64,000 nucleotides of DNA from Myxococcaceae bacterium (GTDB lineage Bacteria; Myxococcota_A; Polyangia; Polyangiales; Ga0077539): positions 114,142 through 178,141 of the forward strand of contig SCUS01000151.1 of NCBI GenBank assembly GCA_004297725.1, given 5' to 3'. A program made the position numbers and the translations under genes. This document shows, piece after piece, positions 50,330 through 61,675 of this stretch. The notes beneath the pieces were generated by a model. That model made no database searches, was not told where the DNA came from, and worked only from the letters and a program-made list of their open reading frames with translations. Each line of letters starts with the position of its first letter. Positions within the stretch are counted from its first letter, which is position 1.

Positions 50330-53043
50330 CGCGGCGTCTCTCGGGCGGCGCCACGGTGCGCCTCGGCGACGCGGTGGGCGACGCCTGCTCCCCGCCGGTG
50401 CCTGCGCGTGCGCGAGAGCAGCGCCAGCGCGCCGAGCAGCATCGCCCAGGCGGGGGAGCCGCGGCGCGACGGGGCGGTCGAGCAGCCGCCCTCCTCTTCG
50501 GGCGGCGCGGGGGCCCCAGCGTCGGCCGAGGCGCCGCTGTCGGGTGAGGGCGCGTCGATGACCGGGACGCTGTCGGTGGGCGTTCCCCGGTCGGTGAGGA
50601 CGGCCGTGTCGGGAGTGACGGCCGCGTCAGAGCCCGTCGAGTCGATGGCACCCGAGTCGATGGCACCCGAGTCGATGGCACCCGAGTCGATCGGGGAGAC
50701 GTCGTGAGGGCCTGCGTCGGTCACCCCGGCGTCGTCGAAGGTCACGAAGCGACCGCGCACCCGGACCGCGCTCGCCGACAGCCTGCGGCTGTACATCACG
50801 AGCGTGCGCCCCGTCCCGGTCGACGCGAGCCTCGGACCGGACTCCTCGACGGGCTCGTTCGCCACCGGCACGCCCCCCGGGTCGAGCACCTCGCCCGAGG
50901 GCGACACCCGGGCGACGTAGAGGTCGGAGGTGGCGTCGGCGCCGCGGCGCCAGCTGACCACGAAGCTCGCGCCGTCGAAGGCCACCGTGGGGCTGTCCGA
51001 CACGATCGACGAGAGGACGCGCGGCGTAGCGTCGAGGAGCGCGCCCGAGGCCGAGACCCGCGCTGCGAAGACACCCGCCGGGGAGGTCCAGGCGACGAGG
51101 TGGTTGGCGCCGTCGGAGGCCGACGCGGTCGAGTAGGCATCGCAGGTGGTCGGCGACAGCGCCGTGGGCGTGGCCTGGAGGCGGTCGCCCGCCGGGGTGA
51201 CGAGCGCCACGACCGGGCTGTTGCAGACCGACGGCGAACCCGTGCGCGGGGATTCGACCCAGGACACGAGGAAGTTCGCGCCGTCGAAGGAGAGCCCGGG
51301 CGCCGCGTTCGACCGGCCCGCGCTGGAGAGACCCACGGGCGCGGCCCCGCGAGGCGCCCCCGCGGCCGTGAGCGGGTATGCCCTCACTGCGTAGCGACCG
51401 TCGCCGCCAGAGCCCAGCCAGGAGGTCCACGCGGCGAGGTAGCCTCCCCCGCCGGGAATGAGCATCGGCGAGTAGCGGGCCGTGATGCCGCTACCGACAT
51501 CGATCACGGTGGCAGGCCCCACCGCGCCCGCCGGCGTGATGGGCGCCGTGAGCGTGCGGCTCTCGATCCCCACGACGTCGTGCCAGAGCGCCAGCGTGCT
51601 CGCACCATCGGACGCGGCCACCAGCCCCGAGGCGACGGTGGCCAGCACCGTCGGCGACGCACCGAGCAGCGCCCCGGTCGGGGAGACGCGCCGCGCCCTC
51701 CAGCCCGCCGCGCCCGCGCGGGAGTCGGACCAGGTCACCAGAAAGTTGGTGCCGTCGAAGGCGACGCCGGGCGTCTGTTGGAGGTTGGCCCGGAAGTTCA
51801 TCTCGAAGGCGGAGCCCACGGCGGCGCCGTCGCTGGCGATGCGCAGGCCACCGGGGTTCATCCCCCGCGCGGAATACACGAGGAGGTATCCCGCGGCGCC
51901 GCCCCGCCCCGACAGCGCGAGGCGGCCCCTGACGTCCGGCAGCGCAGGCGCGCGGGCCGGCGCTGTGGCGACCCCGGTGCTGGCGACCTGCACCGAGTAG
52001 AACTCCGAGTCGATTCGTCCCCGCGCCAGCCACGCCGCGCCGTCGGACGCGAGCGTGGTCGTGCCGTTGCTCCCGGACACGAGGGCGTTGGCCTCGGCGC
52101 CGACCACGGCCCCCGAGGGCGAGACCACCTGCGCGTAGATGCCCGGGGTCAGCGAGCCGCTCGACGTCCGGTCGGACCACGCGAGCAGGTAGTTGGAGCC
52201 GTTGAAGGCCACCGAGGCGGCGCTGCGGCTGCGCGCCGTCACGGCCACCCGGCGCCCCGCGCCGTCGAGCGCCGCGCCGCTCGCGTCGAGCCTGCCGAAG
52301 CGCAGGTCGGGGCTCGGCGCGTCCTCGCACACGAGCAGCCACCCCGAGGCGCCTGCGGCGACCGAGGCGTTGGCCTGGTCGCCCGGGGCCACCAGCACCG
52401 GCCGACCGGCGGGGTCGAGCACGGCGCCGTCGCGGCCGATGCGCGAGGCGAAGTAGTCCAGCCCCGTCGTGGCGGCGTTGCGGCCGTCGCGCCACGCCAC
52501 GAGGTAGCCTGCCGCGCTGCCCGCCGCGACGGGCGTGGCGGTGCGCGCGGCGCTCGCGGTCACGACGAAGGCCCCCGGGTCGAGCACGACGCCCGCCGCG
52601 TCGAGGCGCGCCGCGCGCACCTGGCCGACGGTCGGTGTCGTCCACGCCACGAGGAAGCCCGCGCCGTCCGAGGCGACCGCGGGCGTCCCCGTGGCGGCCG
52701 GGCCCAGCACCACGCCTTGCGGGTCGCGAACCACCCCGGCGGCGGTGATCCGCGTCACCATGACGACCCCCGAGGTGTCGATCCAGGCCGCGAGGTGCTC
52801 GGTGCCGTTGAAGGCCACGGAGACCTCGCCGGAGAGCGTCGAGGCGGGCTCGAGCACCGGCGCGTCGAGCTCGAAGTCTGCGGTGACGGTGAGTCCCTGC
52901 GCGGTCGATGCGACGGTGTCGGGCGCCTCCCGTCCGCAGCCCGCGAGGGCCAGCGCCGGGGCGAGGAGCGCGAGCGCGCCGCGGTGGTGCGCCGTGGGAG
53001 CGAGACGCCTGGCGGTCGTGGGGCTCTGGGTGGGGTCGGGCAT
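50290..53043 (-). CDS. Large propeller-like lipoprotein with MYXO-CTERM tail
   Basis: 917 residues from the ATG at 53043. Lipobox Leu33-Ala-Gly-Cys36. Residues about 60-790 hold repeated blades of the form VAFDGTNFLVTWSDSRAG, VASDGAGFLVAWTT and SFDGANFLVSWVES, spaced about 50-60 residues apart, the plan of a beta-propeller. A low-complexity Asp/Ser/Ala tail with AIDSG repeats (about 815-830) follows. A MYXO-CTERM motif comes next: GGCSTAPSRRG, helix AWAMLLGALALL and RTRRHRRG. Unusually, about 32 more residues follow the Arg cluster. It is probably surface-exposed. The ligand or role is unknown. Confidence 0.87.
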   Translation of the reverse strand: MPDPTQSPTTARRLAPTAHHRGALALLAPALALAGCGREAPDTVASTAQGLTVTADFELDAPVLEPASTLSGEVSVAFNGTEHLAAWIDTSGVVMVTRITAAGVVRDPQGVVLGPAATGTPAVASDGAGFLVAWTTPTVGQVRAARLDAAGVVLDPGAFVVTASAARTATPVAAGSAAGYLVAWRDGRNAATTGLDYFASRIGRDGAVLDPAGRPVLVAPGDQANASVAAGASGWLLVCEDAPSPDLRFGRLDASGAALDGAGRRVAVTARSRSAASVAFNGSNYLLAWSDRTSSGSLTPGIYAQVVSPSGAVVGAEANALVSGSNGTTTLASDGAAWLARGRIDSEFYSVQVASTGVATAPARAPALPDVRGRLALSGRGGAAGYLLVYSARGMNPGGLRIASDGAAVGSAFEMNFRANLQQTPGVAFDGTNFLVTWSDSRAGAAGWRARRVSPTGALLGASPTVLATVASGLVAASDGASTLALWHDVVGIESRTLTAPITPAGAVGPATVIDVGSGITARYSPMLIPGGGGYLAAWTSWLGSGGDGRYAVRAYPLTAAGAPRGAAPVGLSSAGRSNAAPGLSFDGANFLVSWVESPRTGSPSVCNSPVVALVTPAGDRLQATPTALSPTTCDAYSTASASDGANHLVAWTSPAGVFAARVSASGALLDATPRVLSSIVSDSPTVAFDGASFVVSWRRGADATSDLYVARVSPSGEVLDPGGVPVANEPVEESGPRLASTGTGRTLVMYSRRLSASAVRVRGRFVTFDDAGVTDAGPHDVSPIDSGAIDSGAIDSGAIDSTGSDAAVTPDTAVLTDRGTPTDSVPVIDAPSPDSGASADAGAPAPPEEEGGCSTAPSRRGSPAWAMLLGALALLSRTRRHRRGAGVAHRVAEAHRGAARETPRQARAGRSPTRTS
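50641..50691 (-). repeat. 15-bp tandem repeat coding AIDSG
   Basis: GTCGATGGCACCCGA occurs three times in a row at 50641, 50656 and 50671 with a partial fourth copy. The identical units encode AIDSG in the C-terminal linker and look recently expanded. Confidence 0.85.
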
Positions 53044-53174
53044 CGGGTTTCCTCGGGCAACAGCGAGGGCCTCAGGTCTGGACGGTCTCTCGCCAGGGCG
53101 AAGGTGCGCGCCTCGCCCACACCGTTCACGGCCGCCAGAGATCCGTGGGGAATGCGACCTCTCCTCCCCGGCGC

Positions 53175-53981
53175 TCAGGCCCGGGCGAGCGCGAGCGCGA
53201 GCGCGTAGCCCAGGACGCCGCCGACCACGGCGCCGGCCGCCGCGCCTACGAGGGACCACTGCCCGAAGCTCGCGCTGAACTCGTTGGCGCGCGCGATCAC
53301 CCCCGCCGCGCGGGCCTGGTGCAGCGCCGTCTCGCTCAGGAGCAGGGCCTCGCGCTGGTCGATGACGGCGCGGTCGAGGAGGTTGTGGGTGCGGCAGAAC
53401 CCGCACTCCACCATGGCGCCCCATTGCTCCGGGAGCCCGGCGCCGCAGCAGCGGCAGCGCGCGGGCGCGCCCGGTGAGAGCGGGGATCGGGCCCACCGAC
53501 CGGGGGTGACGAGCGCGCGGTAGCGGCGCATCGCGAGGGTCCATCCGCCGAACATCCCGGCCGCGAGCCCGATGCCCAGTAGCGGGGTCACGCACACGCC
53601 CTGCAGGGCCTGTAGCCTCGCCGCGGCGTCCATCGCGGGGCCGGCGCGCTCGATGGCCGCCATCGCCGTCCCCACCCCGTTGAGGGCGTTGAGGGTGAGC
53701 ACCCCGCCCACCACCACGCCGCCCAGCCACGGGCGCATCCCGATGATCTGCTCGGCGTGCCGCGCGGGCGCCTCGGCGGCGTCCTGGGCCATGCGCAGCA
53801 GGGCGACGCGCTCGCGGGAGACGCGCACCCGATCGTCGCGGGTGAGCGTCTCGGCGTAGCCGCAGTAGCGGCACACCAGCGGGATCACGTCGGCGTAGCG
53901 GGCTGTTCCCCCGTCGGGGGCGGGCGACATCCCAGCGCCGCAGCGCTGGCAGGGGACGGGGCACTGCTCCGGCGACTGCAT
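53175..53981 (-). CDS. Membrane protein with two zinc-ribbon-like Cys motifs
   Basis: 268 residues. A Cys-rich N-terminus (CPVPCQRCGAGMS, then CRYCGY at about 37-42) and a second set (CRCCGAG and CGFCRTHN at about 173-195) could form two zinc ribbons. Hydrophobic segments are MRPWLGGVVVGGVLTLNALN, VCVTPLLGIGLAAGMFGGW and SLVGAAAGAVVGGVLGYALALALA. The family is not recognised. It follows the next gene upstream by five bases (53982-53986), so the two are one unit. The cytoplasmic ribbons may sense metal or bind RNA or protein. Confidence 0.7.
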   Translation of the reverse strand: MQSPEQCPVPCQRCGAGMSPAPDGGTARYADVIPLVCRYCGYAETLTRDDRVRVSRERVALLRMAQDAAEAPARHAEQIIGMRPWLGGVVVGGVLTLNALNGVGTAMAAIERAGPAMDAAARLQALQGVCVTPLLGIGLAAGMFGGWTLAMRRYRALVTPGRWARSPLSPGAPARCRCCGAGLPEQWGAMVECGFCRTHNLLDRAVIDQREALLLSETALHQARAAGVIARANEFSASFGQWSLVGAAAGAVVGGVLGYALALALARA

Positions 53982-53986
53982 GGCGC

Positions 53987-54751
53987 TCAGCGTCCCATCG
54001 GCGGCGGCGGGGGCGCGGGCGCGACGGCGGCCTGGCCCTCGAGCACGTCGGCGAGGGCGAGCAGGGTCTGGAGCACGGTCTCGGCGTAGTAGGCGCCGTA
54101 GGGGGTGCCGAGCGGGGTCATCTCGAAGCGCACCGCGCCGTCGCCCCCGACCACGTGCACATAGGTCATGGCCGTGAGCGCGCCGACGAAGGGGGCGATC
54201 ATCGGTCCCACCCGGGGGTCGGGGCCGGTGAGGACGAGCGCCTGGTCGAGCGCGAACTGTCCGAAGCGCTGCTCCGGGGCGGCGAGCCGACGCTCGGTGG
54301 TGAGGTACTGGTTCTCGCTGCGCAGCGTGAGCTCGAAGGGCGGAAACGCGGTGCGCACGCCCACCGCGAGGATGCAGCGATAGTTGCGGGTGTACGTGGT
54401 CTCGATGACCCCGCGCTCGATGTGCGTCTGGTCGTAGAACTCGAAGCTCACCTGGTGGCCGCGCGCCTGCCCGACCATGCGCGCGCTGTGCGGCGGCGTG
54501 TCGCCCGACATCCCCGCGATGGGCGGCTTGTGCAGCGCGACCTCCGCGTCGCGGCTGTTGATGAACAGGTTGTACGCAGGGTCGCCGTCGACCATCTGGA
54601 GCTGCCAGCGCTGGGCGAGGGCGCCGAGCCCGTACTGGGGGTTGTCCTGGAGGGTCTTCGCCCGGAGCTTCACGCCGCGGAAGTACATGAAGCCCACGAC
54701 CACGAGCATGATGAGCGGGAAGACGTAGGTCTGGATCGGGACGCCGTTCAT
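53987..54751 (-). CDS. Membrane-anchored protein of unknown function
   Basis: 254 residues. An N-terminal anchor (YVFPLIMLVVVGFMYFRG) is followed by a soluble domain of mostly beta strands (VSFEFYDQTHIERGVIETTYTRNYRCILAV, FELTLRSENQYLTTERR). The C-terminal part is helical and ends in a Pro run (APAPPPPPMGR). Nothing enzymatic is visible. It is co-transcribed with the zinc-ribbon membrane protein five bases downstream. The first part resembles immunity or structural proteins of similar layout, but no family could be named. Confidence 0.7.
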   Translation of the reverse strand: MNGVPIQTYVFPLIMLVVVGFMYFRGVKLRAKTLQDNPQYGLGALAQRWQLQMVDGDPAYNLFINSRDAEVALHKPPIAGMSGDTPPHSARMVGQARGHQVSFEFYDQTHIERGVIETTYTRNYRCILAVGVRTAFPPFELTLRSENQYLTTERRLAAPEQRFGQFALDQALVLTGPDPRVGPMIAPFVGALTAMTYVHVVGGDGAVRFEMTPLGTPYGAYYAETVLQTLLALADVLEGQAAVAPAPPPPPMGR

Positions 54752-54845
54752 CCGTCGAGCCTCACGGCATCCGAGTCAGGCTGGCAAGGGCCCTGCTGCG
54801 GGCCTCGCGGGCGGCGCCGTCTGGTAGCGTCCTTGCCCCCCTACG

Positions 54846-56807
54846 ATGCGTACCCGACCTCTCGCGTTCGTCCTCGCCCTCGCCGCGGCCTGCAGCTCGC
54901 CCCTCCGCCCCGCGGTGAACGCCCCGGCGCACCCTCGCCCCCTCTCCCGGCTCCGGCTCAACCAGCTCGCGCTGCGCCTCGACCTGCCGCTCTTCTGGGC
55001 GCACGACGCCAACGGCAACGGCGCGCCCGACCCCGACGAGGTGCGCTCGCTGCGCTTCTACCCGGCCGAGGGGCGGTGGGTGAGCGACGGTCGCTTCACC
55101 GCGGACTTCGCGCAGGCGATGGAGCGCATCCGCGCCGAGGCCGACGCGCCGGAGCCCGCGGACCCGCGGCGGCGACTGGTGCGCGCCGAGCTCGACCACG
55201 CGGCGCCGACGCTCGTGCACACCGACCTGGGCGAGCTCCCGGAGGTCCATCGGGCATTCGCCCGGCGGATGCTCGCCGTCGCCGACCGCATCGACGCCCT
55301 CTACGCGCAGCAGTCGGGGATGACCGCCCTGGCCGGGCGCCTCGGCGACGAAGACCCCGCCAGCCGTGCGCTCTTCCGCCGCAACTGGGGGCCGCGCTGC
55401 CTCGGCTCGCTCACCGAGCGGGCGGCGGCGTGCTCGGCCCTCGAAGGCGCGGCGCGGCAGCCGGTGGACGTGTACCCCGCGGCGATGCAGTCCGACGACG
55501 CCTTCTGTCGGGCGCTCGAGCGTCGCCCCGACGCGACCGCGCTCCTGAGCCCCTTCACGGTGGTGCGGGGGGAGGGGAGCGCCCTCTCCGCCGTCCCGTA
55601 CACGCAGGCCTGGCGCGAACCCATGGAGGCCGTCTCCGCCGCGCTCACCGAGGCCGCCGACGCGATGACCGACCCCGAGGAGGGCGCCCTGGTGGCGTAC
55701 CTGCGCGCGGCGGCGAGTTCGTTCCGGAGCAACGACTGGGGCCCCGCGGACGAGGCGTGGTCGCGCATGAACGCGCGAAACTCCCGGTGGTACGTGCGCG
55801 TCGCGCCGGACGAGACCTACTGGGAGCCGTGCAGCCAGAAGGCAGGCTTCCACCTCACCTTCGCGCGTATCAACCGCGCCTCGCTCGCCTGGCAGGACCG
55901 CCTCACCCCCCTGCAGTCCGACATGGAGCGGGCCCTCGCGGCGCTCTCCTCGGGCGAGTACTCGGCGCGCGAGGTGTCGTTTCACATGCCCGACTTCATC
56001 GACGTCGTGGTGAACGCGGGCGACGACCGCGACGCCTTCGGCGCCACCATCGGGCAGAGCCTCCCCAACTGGGGCGCCGTGGCCTCCGAGGGGCGGGGGC
56101 GCACCGTCGCCATGAGCAACCTCTACACCGACCCCGACAGCGACGCCCGGCGGCGCGCCCAGGCGGCGTCCCTGCTCACCGCCTCCGCGATGGAGAGCTA
56201 CTCCGACGACCCGACGCCGGGGCTGCTCTCGACGATCCTCCACGAGGCGACGCACAACCTCGGCCCCGCGCACGAGTACCGCTTCGAGGGGCGCACCGCC
56301 GAGGAGGCCTTCGGCGGCTCGATGGCCTCGATGCTGGAGGAGCTCAAGGCCCAGAGCGGCGCCCTCTACTTCACCGACTGGCTGCGGGCGCGCGGGGTCA
56401 TCGACGAGCCCGCCGCGAGGCGCATCTACGCCGACGCGATCGTCTGGGCCCTCGGCCACGTCGCCGCGGGGATGTACACCCCCGGCGGACAGCGCAAGGC
56501 CTACAGCCAGCTCGCGGCCGTGCAGATCGGCGCGCTCCTCGACGACGGCGCCCTCACCTGGAGCGCCGACGCGCCCGCCGCCGACGGCACGCACCGCGGC
56601 GCGTTCTCCATCGACTTCGGCCGCCTCCCCGGCGCCTGCGAGCGGCTCATGGCCCGCGTGCTCCACCTGAAGGCCCGCAACGACCGCGCGGCCGCCGAGG
56701 AGATCGCCCGGCGCTACGTCGACGGCGACCGGGTCCCGCAGGCGGTGATCACCGAGCGCTTCCACGCCTTTCCGCAGGTGAGCTTCGTCTACTCCGTCGC
56801 CCCGTAG
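54846..56807 (+). CDS. M49-like zinc metalloprotease (dipeptidyl-peptidase III-type)
   Basis: 653 residues. The N-terminus (LAFVLALAAAC) is a weak lipoprotein signal with Cys16. A zinc motif His466-Glu467-x-x-His470 (LHEATHNLGPAHEY) is followed about 28 residues later by Glu498-Glu499 (LEELKAQSGALYF), matching the HExxH plus EExxAE arrangement of dipeptidyl-peptidase III and its relatives. An EF-hand-like HDANGNGAPDPDEV lies near 57-70. DAFGATIGQSLPNWG (about 398) is also shared with that family. It should hydrolyse peptides outside the cytoplasm. It stands alone between two minus-strand genes. Confidence 0.8.
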   Translation: MRTRPLAFVLALAAACSSPLRPAVNAPAHPRPLSRLRLNQLALRLDLPLFWAHDANGNGAPDPDEVRSLRFYPAEGRWVSDGRFTADFAQAMERIRAEADAPEPADPRRRLVRAELDHAAPTLVHTDLGELPEVHRAFARRMLAVADRIDALYAQQSGMTALAGRLGDEDPASRALFRRNWGPRCLGSLTERAAACSALEGAARQPVDVYPAAMQSDDAFCRALERRPDATALLSPFTVVRGEGSALSAVPYTQAWREPMEAVSAALTEAADAMTDPEEGALVAYLRAAASSFRSNDWGPADEAWSRMNARNSRWYVRVAPDETYWEPCSQKAGFHLTFARINRASLAWQDRLTPLQSDMERALAALSSGEYSAREVSFHMPDFIDVVVNAGDDRDAFGATIGQSLPNWGAVASEGRGRTVAMSNLYTDPDSDARRRAQAASLLTASAMESYSDDPTPGLLSTILHEATHNLGPAHEYRFEGRTAEEAFGGSMASMLEELKAQSGALYFTDWLRARGVIDEPAARRIYADAIVWALGHVAAGMYTPGGQRKAYSQLAAVQIGALLDDGALTWSADAPAADGTHRGAFSIDFGRLPGACERLMARVLHLKARNDRAAAEEIARRYVDGDRVPQAVITERFHAFPQVSFVYSVAP

Positions 56808-56813
56808 CACCCG

Positions 56814-59165
<2,352 letters not shown>

Positions 59166-59299
59166 GCCCCGTGGGTAGCAAAGGGGGGAGAGGGGGACGA
59201 AGAATCCAGCGGCCGTCTCCCGTGCGAGGGCACTCGTGGCTCCGCTGGTCTGAGCGATGCAACCGCTCCCGGCCGGAACATCCACAAGGAGTGCCCTCC

Positions 59300-59812
59300 A
59301 TGTCCTCTCGAATCCTGGTGGTCTATTTCTCACGCAGCGGCAGCACGGCGCGCGTCGCGTCGTACCTCGCCGACGAGCTGGGCGCAGACCTCGACGCGAT
59401 CGAGGAGCCTCGCTCCCGCGCGGGCATCGGCGGGTACCTGCGCTCGGCCTTCGAGGCCGTGGCGAAGGGGCTCCCGACGATCCATACCCGGCGTGATCCC
59501 CGGGACTACGACCTCGTCGTCCTGGGTACGCCCGTCTGGGGCGGGACGATGGCGTCGCCGGTGCGCTCGTACATCCATGAACACAGCGCATCGCTCGCGA
59601 AGACCGCGTTCTTCGTCGTGATGGGCGGACGCGGCGGCGACGACACCGTGCGGGAGATGCAGATGGCCTGCGGCGTGGGCACGCGGCCTTCCTGCGTGTT
59701 TCGTCAGGAGGAGGTCGAGCACGATCGCGACCTCGCGCGCTGTGAAGACTTCATTCAACGCATCCACGGAGGAGCGATCGGCAAGGCGTCACCGGCCCGC
59801 GCGGTCGGCTGA
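59300..59812 (+). CDS. Flavodoxin-like protein (protoporphyrinogen oxidase-like)
   Basis: 170 residues from the ATG at 59300, supported by AAGGAG eight bases upstream. The FMN phosphate loop VYFSRSGSTARVASYLA (8-24) and LGTPVWGGTMASPVRSY (about 74-90) are characteristic of the flavodoxin fold, and FFVVMGGRGGDDT is a third FMN-contact loop. The protein carries a single FMN and should transfer electrons or reduce quinones. It is shorter than WrbA and lacks further motifs. A 134-base gap separates it from the UvrA-like gene. Confidence 0.88.
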   Translation: MSSRILVVYFSRSGSTARVASYLADELGADLDAIEEPRSRAGIGGYLRSAFEAVAKGLPTIHTRRDPRDYDLVVLGTPVWGGTMASPVRSYIHEHSASLAKTAFFVVMGGRGGDDTVREMQMACGVGTRPSCVFRQEEVEHDRDLARCEDFIQRIHGGAIGKASPARAVG

Positions 59813-59970
59813 GCGCATCGGCCGAGCGGTGCTCGTCATGGGGCACGCGGTGCGCGACCGACGAACGCCGTGCGTGGAGCTGGGCATCGCGCAGCACATC
59901 GGGTCGTAGCGCCCGCGGCACGACCGGCGCTTGCTCCCGTCGATGGGCGGAGGAGACACTCCGCGGCGCC

Positions 59971-61221
59971 ATGGCCATCACGAAGACCGCCGCCCCGAAG
60001 AAGCCCGCCGTGAAGTCCCCCTTCGCGCTGCACCCCGCCGTGAGCGCGCGGAGCAACCTGCCGACGGTCCGGGCGCAGGACGTCGTCCTCTCGCCCGACG
60101 GCGCGATCGCGCTGGTCATCGACGGCCTCGCGGTGCGCCTCTTCGACACCCGCAGCGCCGAGGCGCTGATGACCACGGCGCCCTTGTCGGGCGCGCCGGC
60201 CGAGCACGCCGCGTGGTCGCCCAAGGGAGACCGGCTTGCGACCATCGTCCGTCGGCAGAACGACGAGGGCGAACTCACGATCTGGGCCTTCCCCTCCGGC
60301 GAGGCGCTGCACCGTGTGGAGGTCCCGCGCTTCGGAACCTTCAGCCACGGCATGCCGGGCGTCACGGCCCCGGTGCTGGTCTTCGACGACGCGGGCGCGA
60401 CCCTGTTCGTGCGATCGACCGTCGACCTCGAGCCCGAGGCTTCTGCGCTGTGGCGCGTCGACGTGGCGACGGGCGCGGCGAGCTCGTGGTGCGTGCCCGT
60501 GAAGGCCCTCATCGAGTCGGTGGTGCCGGGGCCCCGCGACGTGCTCTTCCTCTGCCTCGCGAGCACCGGGGACACACCCTGGAGCGCCTGGACCTGGGGG
60601 GCCTCCGCGCCGCTCGTCGCGCTCGACGGCGTGCGCGGCTACGACTCGGTCATCGCCGACGAGCGCATCTGGGTGATGGGCCACGAGCGCTGGGCCTACG
60701 CCATCGACTGGCGGACGCTCCGCGCGAACCCGACGGCGCCGAGCGACGGATCTGCCATCGACGCCGAGCGCGTGAGGGGCGTGGCGCTGCGGGCGGAGCG
60801 CCTCGAGGAGCTCGCCGGGCGGGCCCGTGGGCGCTGGCAGGTCGACCACTTCCACTGGCGACGCGCCAGCGAGGCGAGCGCCGCGCAGGACGAGGACCAG
60901 TTCGGCCGGCCGCGGTCGTCGCCCGGCGTGCGGGCGTACCTGCACACCGAGCCCTTCCCCGCCGCGCAGTGCGCGCGCCTCGGTCGGGGCGTGGTGGTGC
61001 GCGACGGGGTCTCTCTCTGCGCGCTGGACCTCTACCGTGACCGGGTGGTCGAGACGCGCCTCGTGGAGGACCTCAAGAAGTGCGTCCCGGACGGAGCGCG
61101 GATGCGTTCGGTGAGCGTCGGCGGCAGCGTCGTGGCGATCGTCTGGGACAAGTCCCTCGGCGGCGGCACCGCGCTGGTGTCGGTGCTCGACGTCGACCTC
61201 ACGGCGCTCGGGCTCGCGTAG
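59971..61221 (+). CDS. Cytoplasmic beta-propeller-like protein of unknown function
   Basis: 416 residues with no signal peptide. Strand pairs such as VVLSPDGAIALVIDGLAVRLFD, HAAWSPKGDRLATIV and VFDDAGATLFVRSTVD recur and suggest a WD40-like or DPP-type propeller. The charged N-terminal tail (KTAAPKKPAVKSPF) is probably flexible. There is no catalytic motif. Two cysteines near 335-350 (CARLGRG, SLCALDL) are not in a metal pattern. It is followed by an intergenic repeat copy and a decayed acetyltransferase. Confidence 0.75.
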   Translation: MAITKTAAPKKPAVKSPFALHPAVSARSNLPTVRAQDVVLSPDGAIALVIDGLAVRLFDTRSAEALMTTAPLSGAPAEHAAWSPKGDRLATIVRRQNDEGELTIWAFPSGEALHRVEVPRFGTFSHGMPGVTAPVLVFDDAGATLFVRSTVDLEPEASALWRVDVATGAASSWCVPVKALIESVVPGPRDVLFLCLASTGDTPWSAWTWGASAPLVALDGVRGYDSVIADERIWVMGHERWAYAIDWRTLRANPTAPSDGSAIDAERVRGVALRAERLEELAGRARGRWQVDHFHWRRASEASAAQDEDQFGRPRSSPGVRAYLHTEPFPAAQCARLGRGVVVRDGVSLCALDLYRDRVVETRLVEDLKKCVPDGARMRSVSVGGSVVAIVWDKSLGGGTALVSVLDVDLTALGLA

Positions 61222-61260
61222 TCCTACCGACTCACCGATTACCCAGGCCCGGCCGCCCCT

Positions 61261-61322
61261 GCCTTGCGACCCTTGCGCCCTGGCGGTGCTTCTCTCCCCG
61301 CGCACGCGGGGGCCGACGCGCT
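61261..61322. repeat. Diverged copy of the right arm of the 47.6-kb inverted repeat
   Basis: CCTTGCGACCCTTGCGCCC, TTCTCTC and CGCGCACGCGG match the arm at 47704-47763 in the same order with small changes. The copy lies between a plus-strand gene and a minus-strand pseudogene. It is single, without a nearby inverted partner. Confidence 0.7.
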
Positions 61323-61554
61323 ACAGCGCCCGCGTGAAGAAGCGCGTGAAGGACGTGTCGGCGTAGCCCCCGAAGGGCCCGCAGCGCGCGAAGCCCTCGC
61401 TCTCGTAGAGCCGGATGGCGGCGGCGAAGCGCGCGGTCGATCCCGTCTCCAGGCTGAGGCGGGTCGAGGGGTCGCGCAGCACTCCGCCGATATGCGCGAG
61501 AAGGGCGCGGACGTCGTCGCGGTCGAGCTCGCCTTCGGTGATCGTCCAGTCCAT
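61321..61554 (-). pseudogene. GNAT acetyltransferase remnant with internal deletion
   Basis: 77 residues from the ATG at 61554 still open. The first 30 residues (MDWTITEGELDRDDVRALLAHI) and the last 45 (LSLETGSTARFAAAIRLYESEGFARCGPFGGY) match the start and end of GNAT acetyltransferases of about 150-160 residues. The central part with the acetyl-CoA loop (Arg/Gln-x-x-Gly-x-Gly/Ala) is missing. The frame is kept across the join. An in-frame internal deletion is therefore likely, and the product would be inactive. Confidence 0.7.
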
Positions 61555-61675
61555 CGCTCCCTACGCTCCGGCTGTTGTGATGGGCTGTCGTCGCGGCCCG
61601 GCGAAGCGATCACCGCGTCCGCCCGATCGAGACCGTGACGCTCCCGTACAATCGCTGACGAGGCCCCCGACGCCC

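Noticed and set aside
50704..53208. An 834-residue plus-strand open frame
   Set aside because: It is antisense to the propeller lipoprotein, which has a lipobox, repeats and a MYXO-CTERM tail. The plus frame is Arg/Gly/His-rich.
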